Positions 35,200 to 46,860 of a stretch of DNA of 64,000 bases are shown in pieces (the first letter of the stretch is position 1; every line of letters starts with the position of its first letter). The position numbers and the translations under genes were made by a program. The stretch is from Chelonoidis abingdonii (taxonomy: Eukaryota; Chordata; Testudines; Testudinidae): the NCBI RefSeq assembly GCF_003597395.2, contig NC_133782.1:7149255-7213254 (forward strand). Direction: 5' to 3'. The notes under the pieces are model-generated. The model was not told the DNA's origin. It was given only the letters and a program-made list of their open reading frames with translations, and ran no database searches.

Positions 35200-38040
35200 G
35201 AAATTCTTCTGAACTGAACAAGATTCTAGTTAACCAGTCCCATTAGTGAGACTCCTCTAGAGGGAATGTGTAATACCTTTTGCTGAGTTACTAACTACCA
35301 ACATTACTAAAACAATCAGTCCTTTCATTCCTTTACCCATTCAACTCCACTGGGGAACGAAAATACTTCTCAAACACCATCTAGAGAAGGCCTCCTAGAA
35401 GTAACTAATCTAGTCCGTTAGACACTTTCTTCTCCTGGACTCTTAAAATTGTTGAGACTGATGTCCTTTAAAATTTTCAGGAATACCTTCCTCTTAACTT
35501 TTTTCATTGCCTTCCCATTGGGATCACAAGAAGTGACAGGCAGTTCTGGACAGCATGGTGAAACTTATCCAAGGGGCCATTGTCTTTTCCAGAAGAAAGA
35601 ATACTTGCCTTTGATAGAGATTCTTCCATGATGAAAAAGAAAATAGGATATTTCTGCCCCATCCTGGACTTGTCTGGGCTGAATCTGGGTTCACAAAATC
35701 TCACTTTGTACAGAATTCTGGCATTCTTGATATAATAGGTTTTCTATTAAGACTACTTAGGTTTCATCTGATTTGGATCCAGAAGAATCCCAGGACCAGT
35801 AATAATAGTAAGATGTTACTTATGGACCCAGGGTATTGAAGGGAGATGTCTTAATATCTGATAGTGTCCTCAAATTATACTGGGGAGGGGAGGAAGAGAG
35901 TACAAATTGTCTGTTTTGAGGAATCTCTCGATAAAGGAGTCTTCAAAACTGAGTACAAGGACAAGAAAATGTTGCTATTGGCCAAATGCCAGAAGAGAAG
36001 TAGATTTTCAGAGAGTAACAGTCCTTTTCAGGTTTCTTCTCATACAGATGAGACAGTGACTGAATTAGATGGCAGTTGAACAGATGATGTGGTGAAATGT
36101 CTAGAAGCATCTTCTCTAGACAACCCTCCACCAACCACAATAATGCTTGACTTGTCGTCTTCTTCCGCCTGAGGAGATCGGACTCTTGAGCAGGCATTTC
36201 TGATTCTCAGCCAGGAAGGATGACAAATGTTGGAAATATTCAGTCTGGCTCCCAGAGCTTAGTAACGTACAGCCAGAAGATGGCAGCTAACAAACTACTA
36301 CCAAAGCTATAGAGATGTATTTATCTTCCTAGTCTCCATGTAAAGGGCTTAAAAATGATCCTTGTATTGAAGAACTTATAATGATTTCTGCAAATATCAG
36401 AATTGAAAATAAAAACACTAAAGTCCACTTTGACAGCTGTTTTTCAGATCAGTTTCCTAACCTCTATCAGTCTCGGAAGATTAGCCTTCCTATCCTGATC
36501 AGACCATCACTCTGGCAAACCATGTTCTTATGTGGTTAGAAACATTTCCAATAGAGGGCACTATGCTTTGACCTTAATTATTCTCTAACAGTATTCACAG
36601 AAATGTACCACTTGTTTGGATGGAAACTCTTTAGGCCTGGACTTAATGCAGGTTTTGTACCATTATAACTATTTTGGTTAGGGGTGTGGTTGGTTGATTA
36701 GCGCTTATACAGATTGGTTTTACCTATGTGGGTGTAGTCTTACTGTTATAACTTATTCTCCTTCTCTTATAGGAATAATCTGTACTGGTATAAGCCACCT
36801 TTACACTGGTATAACTGTGTCCACATTACAGGGGTTGTACAGTTTTAATTATGCTACTATAATATGTGTGTCTATACATGCCCTTAGAAAAAGATTTGCA
36901 TCCTGATAAGAGCATCCTTGCAGGGCAGAACAGGACATCAGTTTTATGGTTCATTTCTTCTAAGTAAGGGGATTCATGGTGAATTTTAAAAAAATTTTGC
37001 TTAATCCAACTCAGGCCATTCAGAACTTTGAAGTCACTCTCAAAACCAAACTTCAAAGGATGTTTCTTCCCGGGGGGAGAGAACAAAATAAAGGAAGTTA
37101 TATGCCATGTCTGTGAACAGCCTCTAGCTTTCAAAATATTATCGAGTTTGCTAAGTAATCTGATTTGTTAGATCTGCTGAGCTGGCAACATTTCTCATAT
37201 ATCCACTTCAAAGATTTGTGCTACCCTTTCCATCAGATGTTCTTCACCCCCTTTGCAAATAGAATGCCCCTGAGGACATGTTCATATAGCCTGGTGATTT
37301 GTGACTGGACACCAAAATGATGAATTGGATAGAACTGTGTTTATTATGGATGGAAAAAACACTTTTTGTTTAGGGGGAGCACATCTTTCACATCACTTTG
37401 GGGAGATGGTGCCAGAAAGAAATGATGAGGAAAATCAACTGGCTCAAGCTCTGAGACATTTGATTAGCTTTCCTTATACTGCACAAATCAACGAAACTTC
37501 AACATATCCTAGTAATGACAGACAACACTATATGAACAGAGGACCAGGTCATCATGTTTGCACCAAGAAGAGAGGTCCCTCCTGTGCCAGGGCAATAATA
37601 ATATGTAATATATTTGGGCCCTGCATATCAAGTTGAATCTAAATACAGCATCTGATTGTCTACATAAGCACGAAACAGAAAATGGAGTCTCTACTGCTCT
37701 TTTTGTTCTGTTGATAAGAAAGATTGGAGGTCAAGATGGGATCTCTCTGCAAGCAACATGCCAAGACAAGAAGATTCTACTTCCAGTTCTGTGTGACTCA
37801 GCAATGCCCCTTGATGCATTTCTCAGAATTGTCTATTAGGCCAATTCTGTGCTTCCTTGCCTGCTGCCTTGAGCAAAATTTTCCAGAAGAAAGCATCAGC
37901 CCCATTCTGGACTCTGAAACTGTGTTTTTTCTACCTTTTGAAATTGTTGTCCTCCCCTTTTCTATGACATGCCAAAAAAACCTACTAAATCAAGGGTCAA
38001 CACCTTATCCAGGGAAACTCCATCTGTCAACATGAGTTTC
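35200..38040 (+). pseudogene. Decayed DIRS-like retrotransposon (RT and RNase H remnants)
   Basis: Several frames joined by frameshifts and stops resemble DIRS-type Pol. At about 35630-35740 the text reads KKKIGYFCPILDLSGLNLGS, like the RxVLDLRxLN start of the reverse transcriptase. At 37301-37560 it reads VFIMDGKNTFCLGGAHLSHH, like the TDASxxGWGAHL RNase H motif with the catalytic-site region altered, followed by a weak DNxxAxxYINRxxG-like stretch (NDRQHYMNRGPG). 37630-38030 fits the region after RNase H. A Harbinger-like element is inserted at 36634. I saw no tyrosine recombinase. Not functional. A Gypsy or ERV origin is less likely given the GAHL motif. Confidence 0.55.
36634..36883. mobile_element. 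Harbinger-like MITE inserted in the DIRS-like remnant, TSD TTA
   Basis: Left end GGCCTGGACTTAATGCAGGT, right end GTGTGTCTATACATGCCC; TSD TTA at 36631-36633 and 36884-36886. It postdates the retroelement it interrupts. Confidence 0.75.
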
Positions 38041-39527
38041 TGTTAGCCATGGTGATTTAAATTGGCTTTTAAAATAGCTAGAGAGAGCTGGTGACAATTC
38101 CCTTTGTGGAGGGTTACTCTCTCCTTGTAGAAAGATGTAAGGGAAGGGAGGGAATGTGTTAGGGCATGTAGTAGGCAAGGCCGGTGCATGGTGGAACTGA
38201 ACTATGCCTGATCCTGATCCTTCTACAGTGGCAGAAGTTAGAGAAACTAAGTAGCCCTTCTCTTGCTCTAATTCGTCTGAGAATAAACAACTGAGGGTCA
38301 GGGAGCCACAACTAGGTCGCAGTAGCCACCTCTCTCCTCTTTGTCAAAGTAGAGAATCTGTTCATGAATATTTTTTGTCTTCTGTTTTTCTGTTTGTTTG
38401 TTTTTAATATGTTCCATATGTTGGCGTAGCTTGTAGGCTTCAGTAGCAGTTCATCCTGATTTCAGAGTTCAAGAGAAAGTGATAGTTTGCTTGAGTAATA
38501 ATTCATTTTAGCAAATAGTGTTTTAATTTAAATTTTTCATTTTGTGTGTATTTACGAACTCCATGAGGTATTGATAAAGTTATAGGTGCTAGCCAGGGAT
38601 GCTAAAAATAAATTACCATTTTGCATTTCCTCACCCCAAATCTGAATAATCTGGGAGATTAATTTATTTTTCTTTTCAGCTGACATGGTTCCTACTTTTA
38701 TATTTTAATTTAACAGGGTCTTGTAAAATAGTTGTAGCTGCTTATGGACTAAGGTAGCTGGAGGCTTCTGGACAATCCACTTGCATTTTCACAACTCTAG
38801 ATACTTATACAAGAGTCAGATTTTGGTATGAAAAACAAGGAAACGTTTATGATTCAGTATTCTGGTTCCACCGTTCACGTATTTTTATACACGATTATTA
38901 GAGAGTGATCATTCCATTATAACTTATTTGGTATGTATTTGTGGAAGTTTTCAAAATGTCATGGTAGTGACACTATAGTTAAAATGTACAGTGTCATTTA
39001 GTTCTACTCCTATATTCTAGCACTTTTAACTTTATCAATAAATTACTTTTGCGTTGAGACCCATACTTTTCAAGTTCAGATCCATATATATATATTTAAC
39101 TCTAAGTCTTAAAAGCTTTAGTTTTGTAATACCTGAAGTTCAGGATTAAACACCCTCAACTGTGTCCCTTTAAATTAAACATTTAAAATAGTTGATAGCA
39201 TAGGTTATTTTGAGTAGCTGGGTATATACCTCAGCTTTGATTATTCTTATTTTGTTGCTAAGCAATTTGCAAAAGTTTGGAATCAAGTTAGTAGTGCATG
39301 TGTGTGCTATATCCAAAAATGTGCTGTACAATTTCGCACTTTGAGTAAATTTGAGATCTTTTTGTTTCTGGTATTCATTGGGGTCAAAAATTAATTACCT
39401 ACATGTTTGGATACTCATAATTTTACATTGTGACAGATTTTTCTACATTAAATCTCTTGTTATTAATAGATGCAACAGAATCTCCAGGTCAAAGCAATTA
39501 AATTCTGAGTCTTATGTTTATTTTTAG

Positions 39528-39638
39528 AGTTGAACTTTGGGAATGGTGGTGTCTCTGTTATGGAACAAGTTGTAAGTTCACGGTCTGTGGCATTTGAATC
39601 TGAATCCAGTCTTGGCAACATGGAAAACCGTTCCCCTG
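39528..39638 (+). CDS. DIDO1: DIDO1 coding exon 3, N-terminal extension, residues 122-158
   Basis: Short exon with acceptor TTTTTAG (39521-39527) and donor CCTG|GTAAGT. With the G carried from the previous exon the first codon is GAG, and 37 codons follow without a stop (ELNFGNGGVS through ENRSP). One base is carried to the next exon. The segment is Ser/Glu/Asn-rich with no domain I recognise. The phase pattern (1 in, 1 out) fits the exons on both sides exactly, which is the main evidence that it is coding. It is also symmetric, so skipping it would keep the frame and give a shorter N-terminal isoform. Confidence 0.7.
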
Positions 39639-39822
39639 GTAAGTCCATTTTCTTCCTTTTATATTGAGCAGAAATCTTGCTAACATATCCAGTCTGTGTG
39701 TTTCTTAACCAAAAGATAGTTTTTGCACTATTTACTCAAGTTATCTCTAAGGAGGAGTACAATATGTTAATATGTGGTTTCACTTTTAAGACTATAAAGA
39801 ATATTTGTATTTAGGAGCCCCC

Positions 39823-41087
39823 TGTGATGGGTTCCCCCCCATGCAGCTGGGGTACCACTGAGCCCCCTGTACCCACCAGCCTGGACTCATTTTCATCCTG
39901 TGGTGCTGTGATAAGATGCCAAGCTCTCCAAGATTGCTCTTTCACCAGCATACACACACCTAGCTGCAGAACTTACAGGCTGCTGTGATCAGTTCTGCAT
40001 GTGGAGGCTCCAGCTAAGGAACTGCCCAGCTGCTCAAGAACCCACCCCCCTCTGGAGTGTAAACCCAAAATTATACCATCTTGCACTGCACAGTGATCTG
40101 TACAGTGTAAGCTCGTGAAATTCACCCCCTCCCTCAGTGTGAAAAGAAAATATACAACAGCTTTTTTTCCTCAAAATATAACTCCCCCACACTGACTGGT
40201 CTGTGATGAAGCAAACGCAAATTTATTAACTTCAACAGATAGATTTTGAGTGATTATAAGGGATAGCAAACAGATCAAAGCAAGTTATCTAGCAAATAAA
40301 CAAAAACACAATCTAAGCTTAATATACTAAAGAGATTGGATATGAGTAGCAAACTCTCGCCGTAAATGTTGATTTAAACTGGCTGCAGACTCTTAAGGGG
40401 CAAGCTGCAGTTGCTTGCAGCTTAAGAACCCCAGGTATTCCTTTCACAGGCTAGAAACTCCTCGAGCCTAGGTCCAGCATTTCTTCCCAGTTCAGTCCTT
40501 GTTCCTCAGGTGTTTCAAGAGTCTCCTTTGGGCAGGGAGTCAATGAAGAGCCACGATGATGTCACTCCCCTGCCTTAAATAGCTTTTGTATATGGTGGGA
40601 ACCCTTTGTCTCCAAGCTTGGTTCCGTCTTTCAGTGAAAAAACACTGGTATTCCAAGATGGAGTCCAGTACCATGTGATATGGTCACATGCCCCTGTAGT
40701 GTCATAACAGCCATGACCTGGAGGCTATTTTTACTGTCCTCAGGAAACCTTGGTCTCCCTGTTGGGAGATTAGCTTCTTCTAAGACCTGTTGTTCTTCTT
40801 AATGGTCCATTGACTTGAATGGGCCGTTTCCAACCAGCCATCTAGACTGACAGTCTTTTGCATAGTGGGCATTCCCCAGGTGTAACACATTTGTAATAGA
40901 TACATAGACAATATTCGTAACTTCAGATACCAAAATGAAACATGCATACAAATAGGATAATCATATTCAGTAAATTATAACCTTTACAGTGATAGGTTAT
41001 GCAAGCTATCTTGTATAAAATACATCATAGTTATGCCATAATCCTATCAAAATACTATCTCTATGAAGGATATGAGCTGCAGTGTCA
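39823..41087. repeat. LTR-like repeat, possibly solo LTR
   Basis: Block of about 1.26 kb beginning TGTGATGGGTTCCCCCC and ending GAGCTGCAGTGTCA (TG...CA termini), with higher GC than the surrounding intron. No gag/pol/env frame lies beside it. I could not confirm a target-site duplication, so boundaries, class and orientation are uncertain. Confidence 0.4.
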
Positions 41088-41974
41088 AATCCCCATCAAT
41101 GTGATGTTAACTATACAAAACACAGAGAGAGCAGACATGGTCACTGCCCTAAGGGATTTATAATGGTAGTAGACAGCCACATGTAAGTACATCCAAATTG
41201 TAATTCACTGGTTGATTGGAGAGAGATTTGGTCAGGTAGGGTGTTTTGTTTTGGTTTTAAATGTTACTGACTTGTCACTTGCTTTTAATTGCTTACAAAA
41301 CTGCCTTTCTCCTCATATAATACCGCAGCAGTTGTGACTGGCTGACAGGCTTGAACCTAACAACCTACTGGTTCAGACAGAGGATGGTTAGCAGCTGGGC
41401 CTTTGAGTCGTCCTTGACTTCAACTTAATCATCTTTTGTTCTGCCAGACTCTGGATTTGGGGATCTTCAGTGCTTTTTACCAGATGATATTGTTTTCTTA
41501 GGCTTTCTCTAGATTCAGTGTGGATGGCAGTTGGTTGGGTTAAAACTAATTAGTTGTAAAAGTAATGTAATGTGTTTTGGGAGATCAATGATCATTTATA
41601 GTTTTTTGTTTTGTTTGTTTTGTTTTATTTCTTTAAACTATTGAGTTTTGCTGGTTGTTTTTTTTGTAGAGTTCCCAGAACATTAGTCCGGCATTTCAAA
41701 AAGAGAAAAAGTTGATGTTCTTTGGCAGATAGCATCACTTCTTTTAGTGGCTATGTGAAGATAGATGGGATGAAGAATTATCTGATCACTAGTTATTCAT
41801 CTTTTATCTTTAGGTTACTGGTGGTGTAAGTCTCTTTTCTGTGATGTCTTTAATTCATTTCACATGCACAAAAAAGCTAGATTGGAGCCGCTATCACATT
41901 CATGACTTCAGGTTTTTATCAAGGATTTGGCTCTAAGTTTTCTGCTGTCTTAAGACATATTAGTGTTTTTTTAA

Positions 41975-42090
41975 ATTATGGTAGCACCTAGAAGCCCTAA
42001 CCAAGATGGAGGTCTCTTGTGCTAAGCACTGTACAAAGGCATAGAAAGGGGGAGTTCCTCCTATGAAGAGCCTGTCAGAGATAAGAAGGA
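41975..42090 (+). repeat. SINE-like repeat (old)
   Basis: GGTAGCACCTAGAAGCCCTA, GTGCTAAGCACTGTACAAAG and GAAGAGCCTGTCAGAGATAA; same family as 4735-4960. Confidence 0.45.
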
Positions 42091-42327
42091 ATGATACTGC
42101 CATCAAATGATTCAATCTATTTTACCTTTTCTGATTCATTTTAAAGTGTAATTTAAAAGTCTCAAACACCTGATATATTTTTCTGAGTTTATTGTTGAAA
42201 ATAAAAACCACTGATTCAAATAAAAATAAAAACCTCTGTTTAATTGATTAAAATATTATTGTAGTCTTTTGGAGTGGCTTTAAGGCATGGTGGTGCAGCA
42301 TCCTCTTGGCATGTAGGAGACCTTTTG

Positions 42328-42398
42328 TGAAATCCTGACCCTATTGAAATCAGTGGGAGTTGTTTTTCCTTTACTTCAATGGGGCCAGGACGTCACAC
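42328..42398. repeat. Foldback element (GTGAAATCCTG family)
   Basis: Left arm GTGAAATCCTGACCCTATTG, right arm CAATGGGGCCAGGACGTCAC, separated by a short T-rich centre. Same family as 49632-49703. Confidence 0.65.
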
Positions 42399-43061
42399 AT
42401 TGTTTTTAAAAGATTTAGGTTATAAAATCAGAGAAATATAGGGCTGGTTTATTGAACAAGAAAATTGCTGCATTATGAACATTGCTAGACTACCATGGAT
42501 TAATAATAAGTCACTCCTTCCAGAAATGTACTCACATCCTTTAGCAAATGCTATTGTATGGGTTTGGGATAGAACTAGAGATAAGTTCTTTCCTCTCACC
42601 AGTGATACCCATTGCAAATATCCAGATTTTAACACAAATCGCCAACCTGAGAGATTGGGAGAGTCTTGTAACATACAGTTGGCCAGCTGTTCGGTAAAAC
42701 AAACTTTTCTAAGTTATTTAGAGATCAAAACTAGCTTTAATTGGCCCACTTTCCCCAGGTAGCAGTACTTTAAACTCAGAAATTATGTTTCTCACTTTTC
42801 TAGAAAACCTGTTTTCTATAAAAAGCTAACTTTAATAGATGTGATAGCATCTGGTCAATTAGGAAACTTCATAATTTATATTGATCTTTGCAGAGAACTT
42901 TCCTAAGGAAAAAATTTTTTGTATATGACACCGTGGGAAAAGGATTTGGGTAGACAAATTACCCCAGAGTAAAAGAGGTCCAGCAACCTCAGTCTGTAGC
43001 ACAATAGAAGACAATTTCTGTAAGATACTGTTTCAGTAGTATCTGGTACCAGTCAGGTTAG

Positions 43062-43063
<2 letters not shown>

Positions 43064-43142
<79 letters not shown>
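43064..43142. repeat. (AT)n-(AC)n compound microsatellite
   Basis: About 16 AT units (to 43096) pass directly into about 23 AC units. Likely length-polymorphic. Confidence 0.95.
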
Positions 43143-43145
<3 letters not shown>

Positions 43146-43171
43146 GATGAAAGAAAAGATTTTATGCATGT

Positions 43172-43350
43172 ATCATAGAAATCTAGGACTGGAAGGGACC
43201 TTGAGAAGTCGTCCAGTCCAGTCCCCTGCACTCAAGGCAGGACTAAGTAATAACTCGATCATTCCCCTGACTGGTGTTTGTCTAACCTGAACTTAAAAAA
43301 AACCTTCAATGACTGAGATTCCGCAACCTCCCTAGGCATATGTGGTGGTC
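43172..43350 (-). repeat. CR1 LINE 3'-end fragment
   Basis: TCATAGAAATCTAGGACTGG, TCGTCCAGTCCAGTCCCCTG and CAACCTCCCTAGG; antisense CR1 3' end. Confidence 0.9.
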
Positions 43351-44009
43351 ATATCCAGTCACTAGAGAATATTGAGATGCAATCCATAACTAAATACCAT
43401 AGTTGGTGGATATTTATGATCCCGTGGTAATCTTCCTTGGGGGCTTCCTAGCAGAAATGATCACACAAGAAGAAATGAAGAATTAATTTCTCATCTGCTA
43501 GTTACTTGCTCGAATATTGGTAGCCTCTCACTGGAAAAAGAAAAATAGCCAATCATAGAGAAATGGTATAAAAATAAATATGGAAGGTTGTGGTTATGAA
43601 AAAGTTAACATACCCATTACATGCCCAGGAAAATAGAGAGGACAGATAAATATTTGCTTACCTTTTATTCATTACTCAGAGTACATTGACCTGCAAATAA
43701 ACCAGCATACCTGTCCAGTTTTTTTTTTAATATTAACGTTTGATAGACATGCTTGGTTTGTTAAATGTGTGTATAGTGATTTCTTTCAATTTAATAAAAT
43801 CACTAGAAACAACAAATTATAGGTGTTGTGATGCTCACTCTGTAATATGGTAACACCTGTTAAATAGAAAGATCTGATGGTTATATTCCTGTGTAATATC
43901 TCCCTAAACAAAAGCAAGCTTTTATAATGATTGATTTTTTCCTGATATTTACATGGCACTGATTGGAAACTTGTTAAAACATCCTAAATAAATGGGGGAG
44001 ATGATAAGA

Positions 44010-44640
44010 GAGAGAAATGTAGGCTAAAAGGGGTCTCGAGAAGCAATCAGGTTCAGCTCTCCTGCACTGAGGCAGGACCAACTAAATCTAGATCATACCA
44101 GATAGCGGTTTGTTTAACCTGTTCTTTAAAACCTCCAGTGAAATGAATTCCACAACCTCCAGTGATGTGAATTCTACAACCTCCTTTGGAAGCCTATTCT
44201 AGTGTTTAATTATACATATACTTAAAAATTTTTTTCCCAATATCTAATGTAAAACTTTCTTGCTTCAGATTAGTTTGGTCTTCACAAATCCATGCTGGCT
44301 ATTTCTTATAACCCTATCATCTTCTAGGGAAAATATTATTTAATAATTTTTCCTAGTTTCTTTCCAGGTATTCAGTTTAGGCTGACAGCTCTATAATTCC
44401 CCAGGTCTTCTTTGTTCCCTTTTTAAAAGATAGGTACGGTGTTTGCTGTTTTCCAGTCTGCTGAGACTTTACCCATCCTCCATAAGTTCTTAAGGATAAT
44501 TGCTAGCATTCCAAACTTGCTTCAGCTAGTTCCTTAAGTATTCTAGGATAAATTTCGTCAGGCCCTTCCGACTTGAATATATCTAACTTATCTAAATAGT
44601 CTTTAACCTCTTCTTTCTCTATTTTGGCTTGTGTTATACC
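44010..44640 (-). repeat. CR1 LINE with RT remnant joined to 3' end (internally deleted)
   Basis: On the minus strand 44640-44340 resembles the CR1 RT region (GPDEIYPRILKELAEAS, then LFKKGTKKTWGIIE, akin to the family's GPDxIHPRxLxELA...FKKGxKxDPGNYR). It then continues into the 3' UTR (GGTTTAAACAAACCG-type, AGTGCAGGAGAGC) at 44010-44240. The intervening RT core is missing. Confidence 0.75.
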
Positions 44641-44678
44641 AGGCCAGCAAGAGCTTGGAATATTATAAGCATCTAGGG

Positions 44679-44971
44679 CGGGGTAGGCAACCTATGGTGG
44701 CACACAAGCTGATTTTCAGTGCCACTCACACTGCCGGGTCCTGGCCACCGTCCGGGGGGCTCTGCATTTTAATTTAATTTTAAATGAAGCTTCTTAAATG
44801 TTTTAAAAACCTTATTTACTTTACATACAACAATAGTTTAGTTATATATTATAGATTTATAGAAAGAGACCTTCTAAAAATGTTAAAATATATTACTGGC
44901 ACACGAAACCTTAAATTAGAATGAATAAATGAAGACTTGGCACACCACTTCTGAAAGGTTGCCGACCCCAG
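44679..44971. mobile_element. hAT non-autonomous transposon with perfect 8-bp TSD
   Basis: Starts CGGGGTAGGCAACCTATGGT, ends GAAAGGTTGCCGACCCCAG. TSD ATCTAGGG at 44671-44678 and 44972-44979. It inserted close to the CR1 fragment at 44010-44640. Confidence 0.85.
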
Positions 44972-45393
44972 ATCTAGGGAAAGAAGGGGATGCACTGCAT
45001 GAGCAATTCCTAGCTTCTGGATTATGTTGACTTAGTGTTAGATGGGACAGTAAACTACCTCTGCTGTGAGGTGGAACTCTGGAGTGTAGCTGTCATGTGA
45101 ACAGGAAGGGTGGCTTAATTTTCATTATGATCAAAACTTGAAGTGGGGAATTATACATTGCGTAATTATATTGGCTGTGACTTTAGTGATCCCTGTCAAT
45201 AGGAACTTTGAGAAAAAGTGTGTTACTCGTTGTGTTCAGAGCTATTAAGTGGTCGTCTAACATGCCACATTTAACGTGTATATCTACTCTCAAAAAGAAA
45301 ACGTAATGACATTTTGAAAGATTTAAGAAAAAAGTGTCAGCTGTGATCCTAAATGAGGAACTATCAGTTTCATAATTTTACTTTTATTTTTAG

Positions 45394-46270
45394 CATCAGT
45401 TTTGGATGATAAAGGTGAGCAAAGCAATGAGGAGGAACAAAAAGCTATCAAGCCCACAAGTAAGGAGTTCAAGAAAACATGGGGATTTCGAAGGACTACA
45501 ATTGCCAAACGAGAAGGGGCAGGAGATGTTGATGTGGACATTAGTGAACAACAACCACAGCAGCAACAAAGCCTGTCCCTCCGGCGTAGCGGACGGCAAC
45601 CCAAGCGTACTGAAAGAGTAGAAGAATTTCTTACAACAGTAAGACGTAGAGGTAGAAAGAATGTTCCTACTGCTCTTGAAGATTCAAGTGAACCAGCATC
45701 CTGTCCGGTTACAGATGTGGAGACTGCCTCTGAAGGCAGTGTGGAGAGCACTCCCGATATAAAACCTGGCACTCAGAAGAGTGATTCTAAAGACAGGAAG
45801 GATCAGCCAGTCTTGGAAAGCAGAGGTGCAAAAGATGATGATGATGATACCTCTGATAGTGATAGTGATGGATTGACGCTGAAAGAACTACAAAATCGTC
45901 TAAGAAACAAACGCATTGAACAAAAACCTGCGGAATTGACATTGAAAGAGATACAGAACCGCCTCAGAAAAAAACACCTAGAACAAAATCCTACAGAAAT
46001 AGTTGATGTCCAGACAGGAAATCAAGTTAAGGCTGAGCTGCCTGTCAAACAAGAACCTGAGTCTACTGATAGCACTGAGACTGGAAATCAAGTAGTTGTG
46101 TCTGAGGAACATACTGAAGATCTTCAGGTTAAAAAGGAAATAAAACCTGACTTGGCAACAAAAGAGATCAAAGACGAAGAATCTGAAGAGTTCACAAAAA
46201 GCAAATCTGAGTCTGAGATTTATGACCCAAATACACTGTACTGTATCTGTCACCAGCCTCATAATAACAG
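45394..46270 (+). CDS. DIDO1: DIDO1 coding exon 4: conserved N-terminus, nuclear-localisation region and first half of PHD finger
   Basis: Large exon (877 nt, residues 159-450) and the first part that matches known DIDO1. After ASV it reads LDDKGEQSNEE, then KAIKPTSKEF and TWGFRRTTIAKREGAGD, as in human DIDO1. The human start Met corresponds to TTG (Leu162) at 45402. Next come a Gln run (QQPQQQQ), basic clusters suited to nuclear import (RRSGRQPKRTER, RRRGRK), an acidic run DDDDDTSDSDSDG, and two copies of a LTLKExQNRLRxK motif at residues 319-330 and 340-351. KxE sites such as VKQEPE and IKDEE resemble sumoylation sites. The exon ends inside the PHD finger with zinc ligands C442 and C444; Arg451 is split by the donor ACAG|GTGGGC. 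The frame stays open 112 nt into the intron, but that part is not coding. Confidence 0.95.
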
Positions 46271-46541
46271 GTGGGCTATATACATATGCAAAGTATTGTC
46301 TAAAAATACTGTACCAAGTAATAGAGAATCCTCCACAGGAAATAAGTCTACTACCAAAGATTTCATTGCCAGGTGTCTATAATTTTTTTTCTGTTGCAAC
46401 TTCATGGGGATGTAATAGGATAAGCTAATAAATTAATAAGTTATACAAAGCAACTGGCTTCCTGACAAAATTACAAGGATCTTTTTTTGTTTTTGAATTT
46501 TTCAATATTTTATTTTTTAACCACTTGTTCTTTATTTTCAG

Positions 46542-46860
46542 GTTTATGATTTGTTGTGATAGGTGTGAGGAATGGTTTCATGGTGACTGTGTGGGGATTT
46601 CTGAGGCTCGTGGGCGACTGTTGGAAAGGAATGGGGAGGACTATATCTGCCCAAATTGCACCATTCTGCAGGGGCAGGATGAGACAGTTTCAGAAACAGA
46701 TCAGCAAGAAACTAAATCAAGGCAAGTAAACGTGGATGGCACACAGCTCACAAGTGTAGGAACAGTTGAACAAAAGTCCAGTGAGGATCAAGGAATCAAG
46801 GGTAGGATTGAAAAAGCTGCAAATCCAAGTGGGAAGAAAAAACTCAAGATATTTCAACCT
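46542..46860 (+). CDS. DIDO1: DIDO1 coding exon 5: second half of PHD finger
   Basis: Acceptor TTATTTTCAG (46532-46541), donor CCT|GTAAGT; residues 451-557, leaving in phase 0. It completes the C4HC3 PHD finger with C456, C459, H464, C467, C487 and C490, in FMICCDRCEEWFHGDC and YICPNC. The DRCEEWFHGDCVG core is essentially identical to mammalian DIDO1. In this family the finger binds the H3 tail trimethylated at Lys4, through an aromatic/acidic pocket that includes the conserved Trp462. A Gln/Glu/Ser-rich linker follows, then the basic run GKKKLKIFQP, a likely nuclear-localisation signal. The finger is split over two exons with a 271-bp intron between them. Confidence 0.95.

Larger units (their letters stand above)
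33523..39527 (+). other. DIDO1: DIDO1 intron between coding exons 2 and 3
   Basis: Six-kilobase intron. The middle (about 35.2-38.04 kb) is a decayed DIRS-like retroelement with a Harbinger-like insert. The flanks 33523-35200 and 38050-39500 hold no feature I recognise, except a perfect 22-bp palindrome at 34248-34269. Confidence 0.7.
39639..45393 (+). other. DIDO1: DIDO1 intron between coding exons 3 and 4
   Basis: Intron of 5.8 kb. It holds an LTR-like block, a SINE-like trace, a foldback element, an AT/AC microsatellite, two minus-strand CR1 pieces and a hAT element, all listed separately. 41090-41960, 42400-43060 and 44980-45390 show nothing recognisable. Confidence 0.75.

Noticed and set aside
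37301..38035. Frames of 103-111 codons as a possible host gene
   Set aside because: Better explained as RNase H and downstream remnants of the DIRS-like element; several frames with stops between.
46271..46382. Continuation of the DIDO1 exon-4 frame past the donor
   Set aside because: The frame happens to stay open, but the PHD finger resumes only after the acceptor at 46541, and the read-through peptide lacks zinc ligands.
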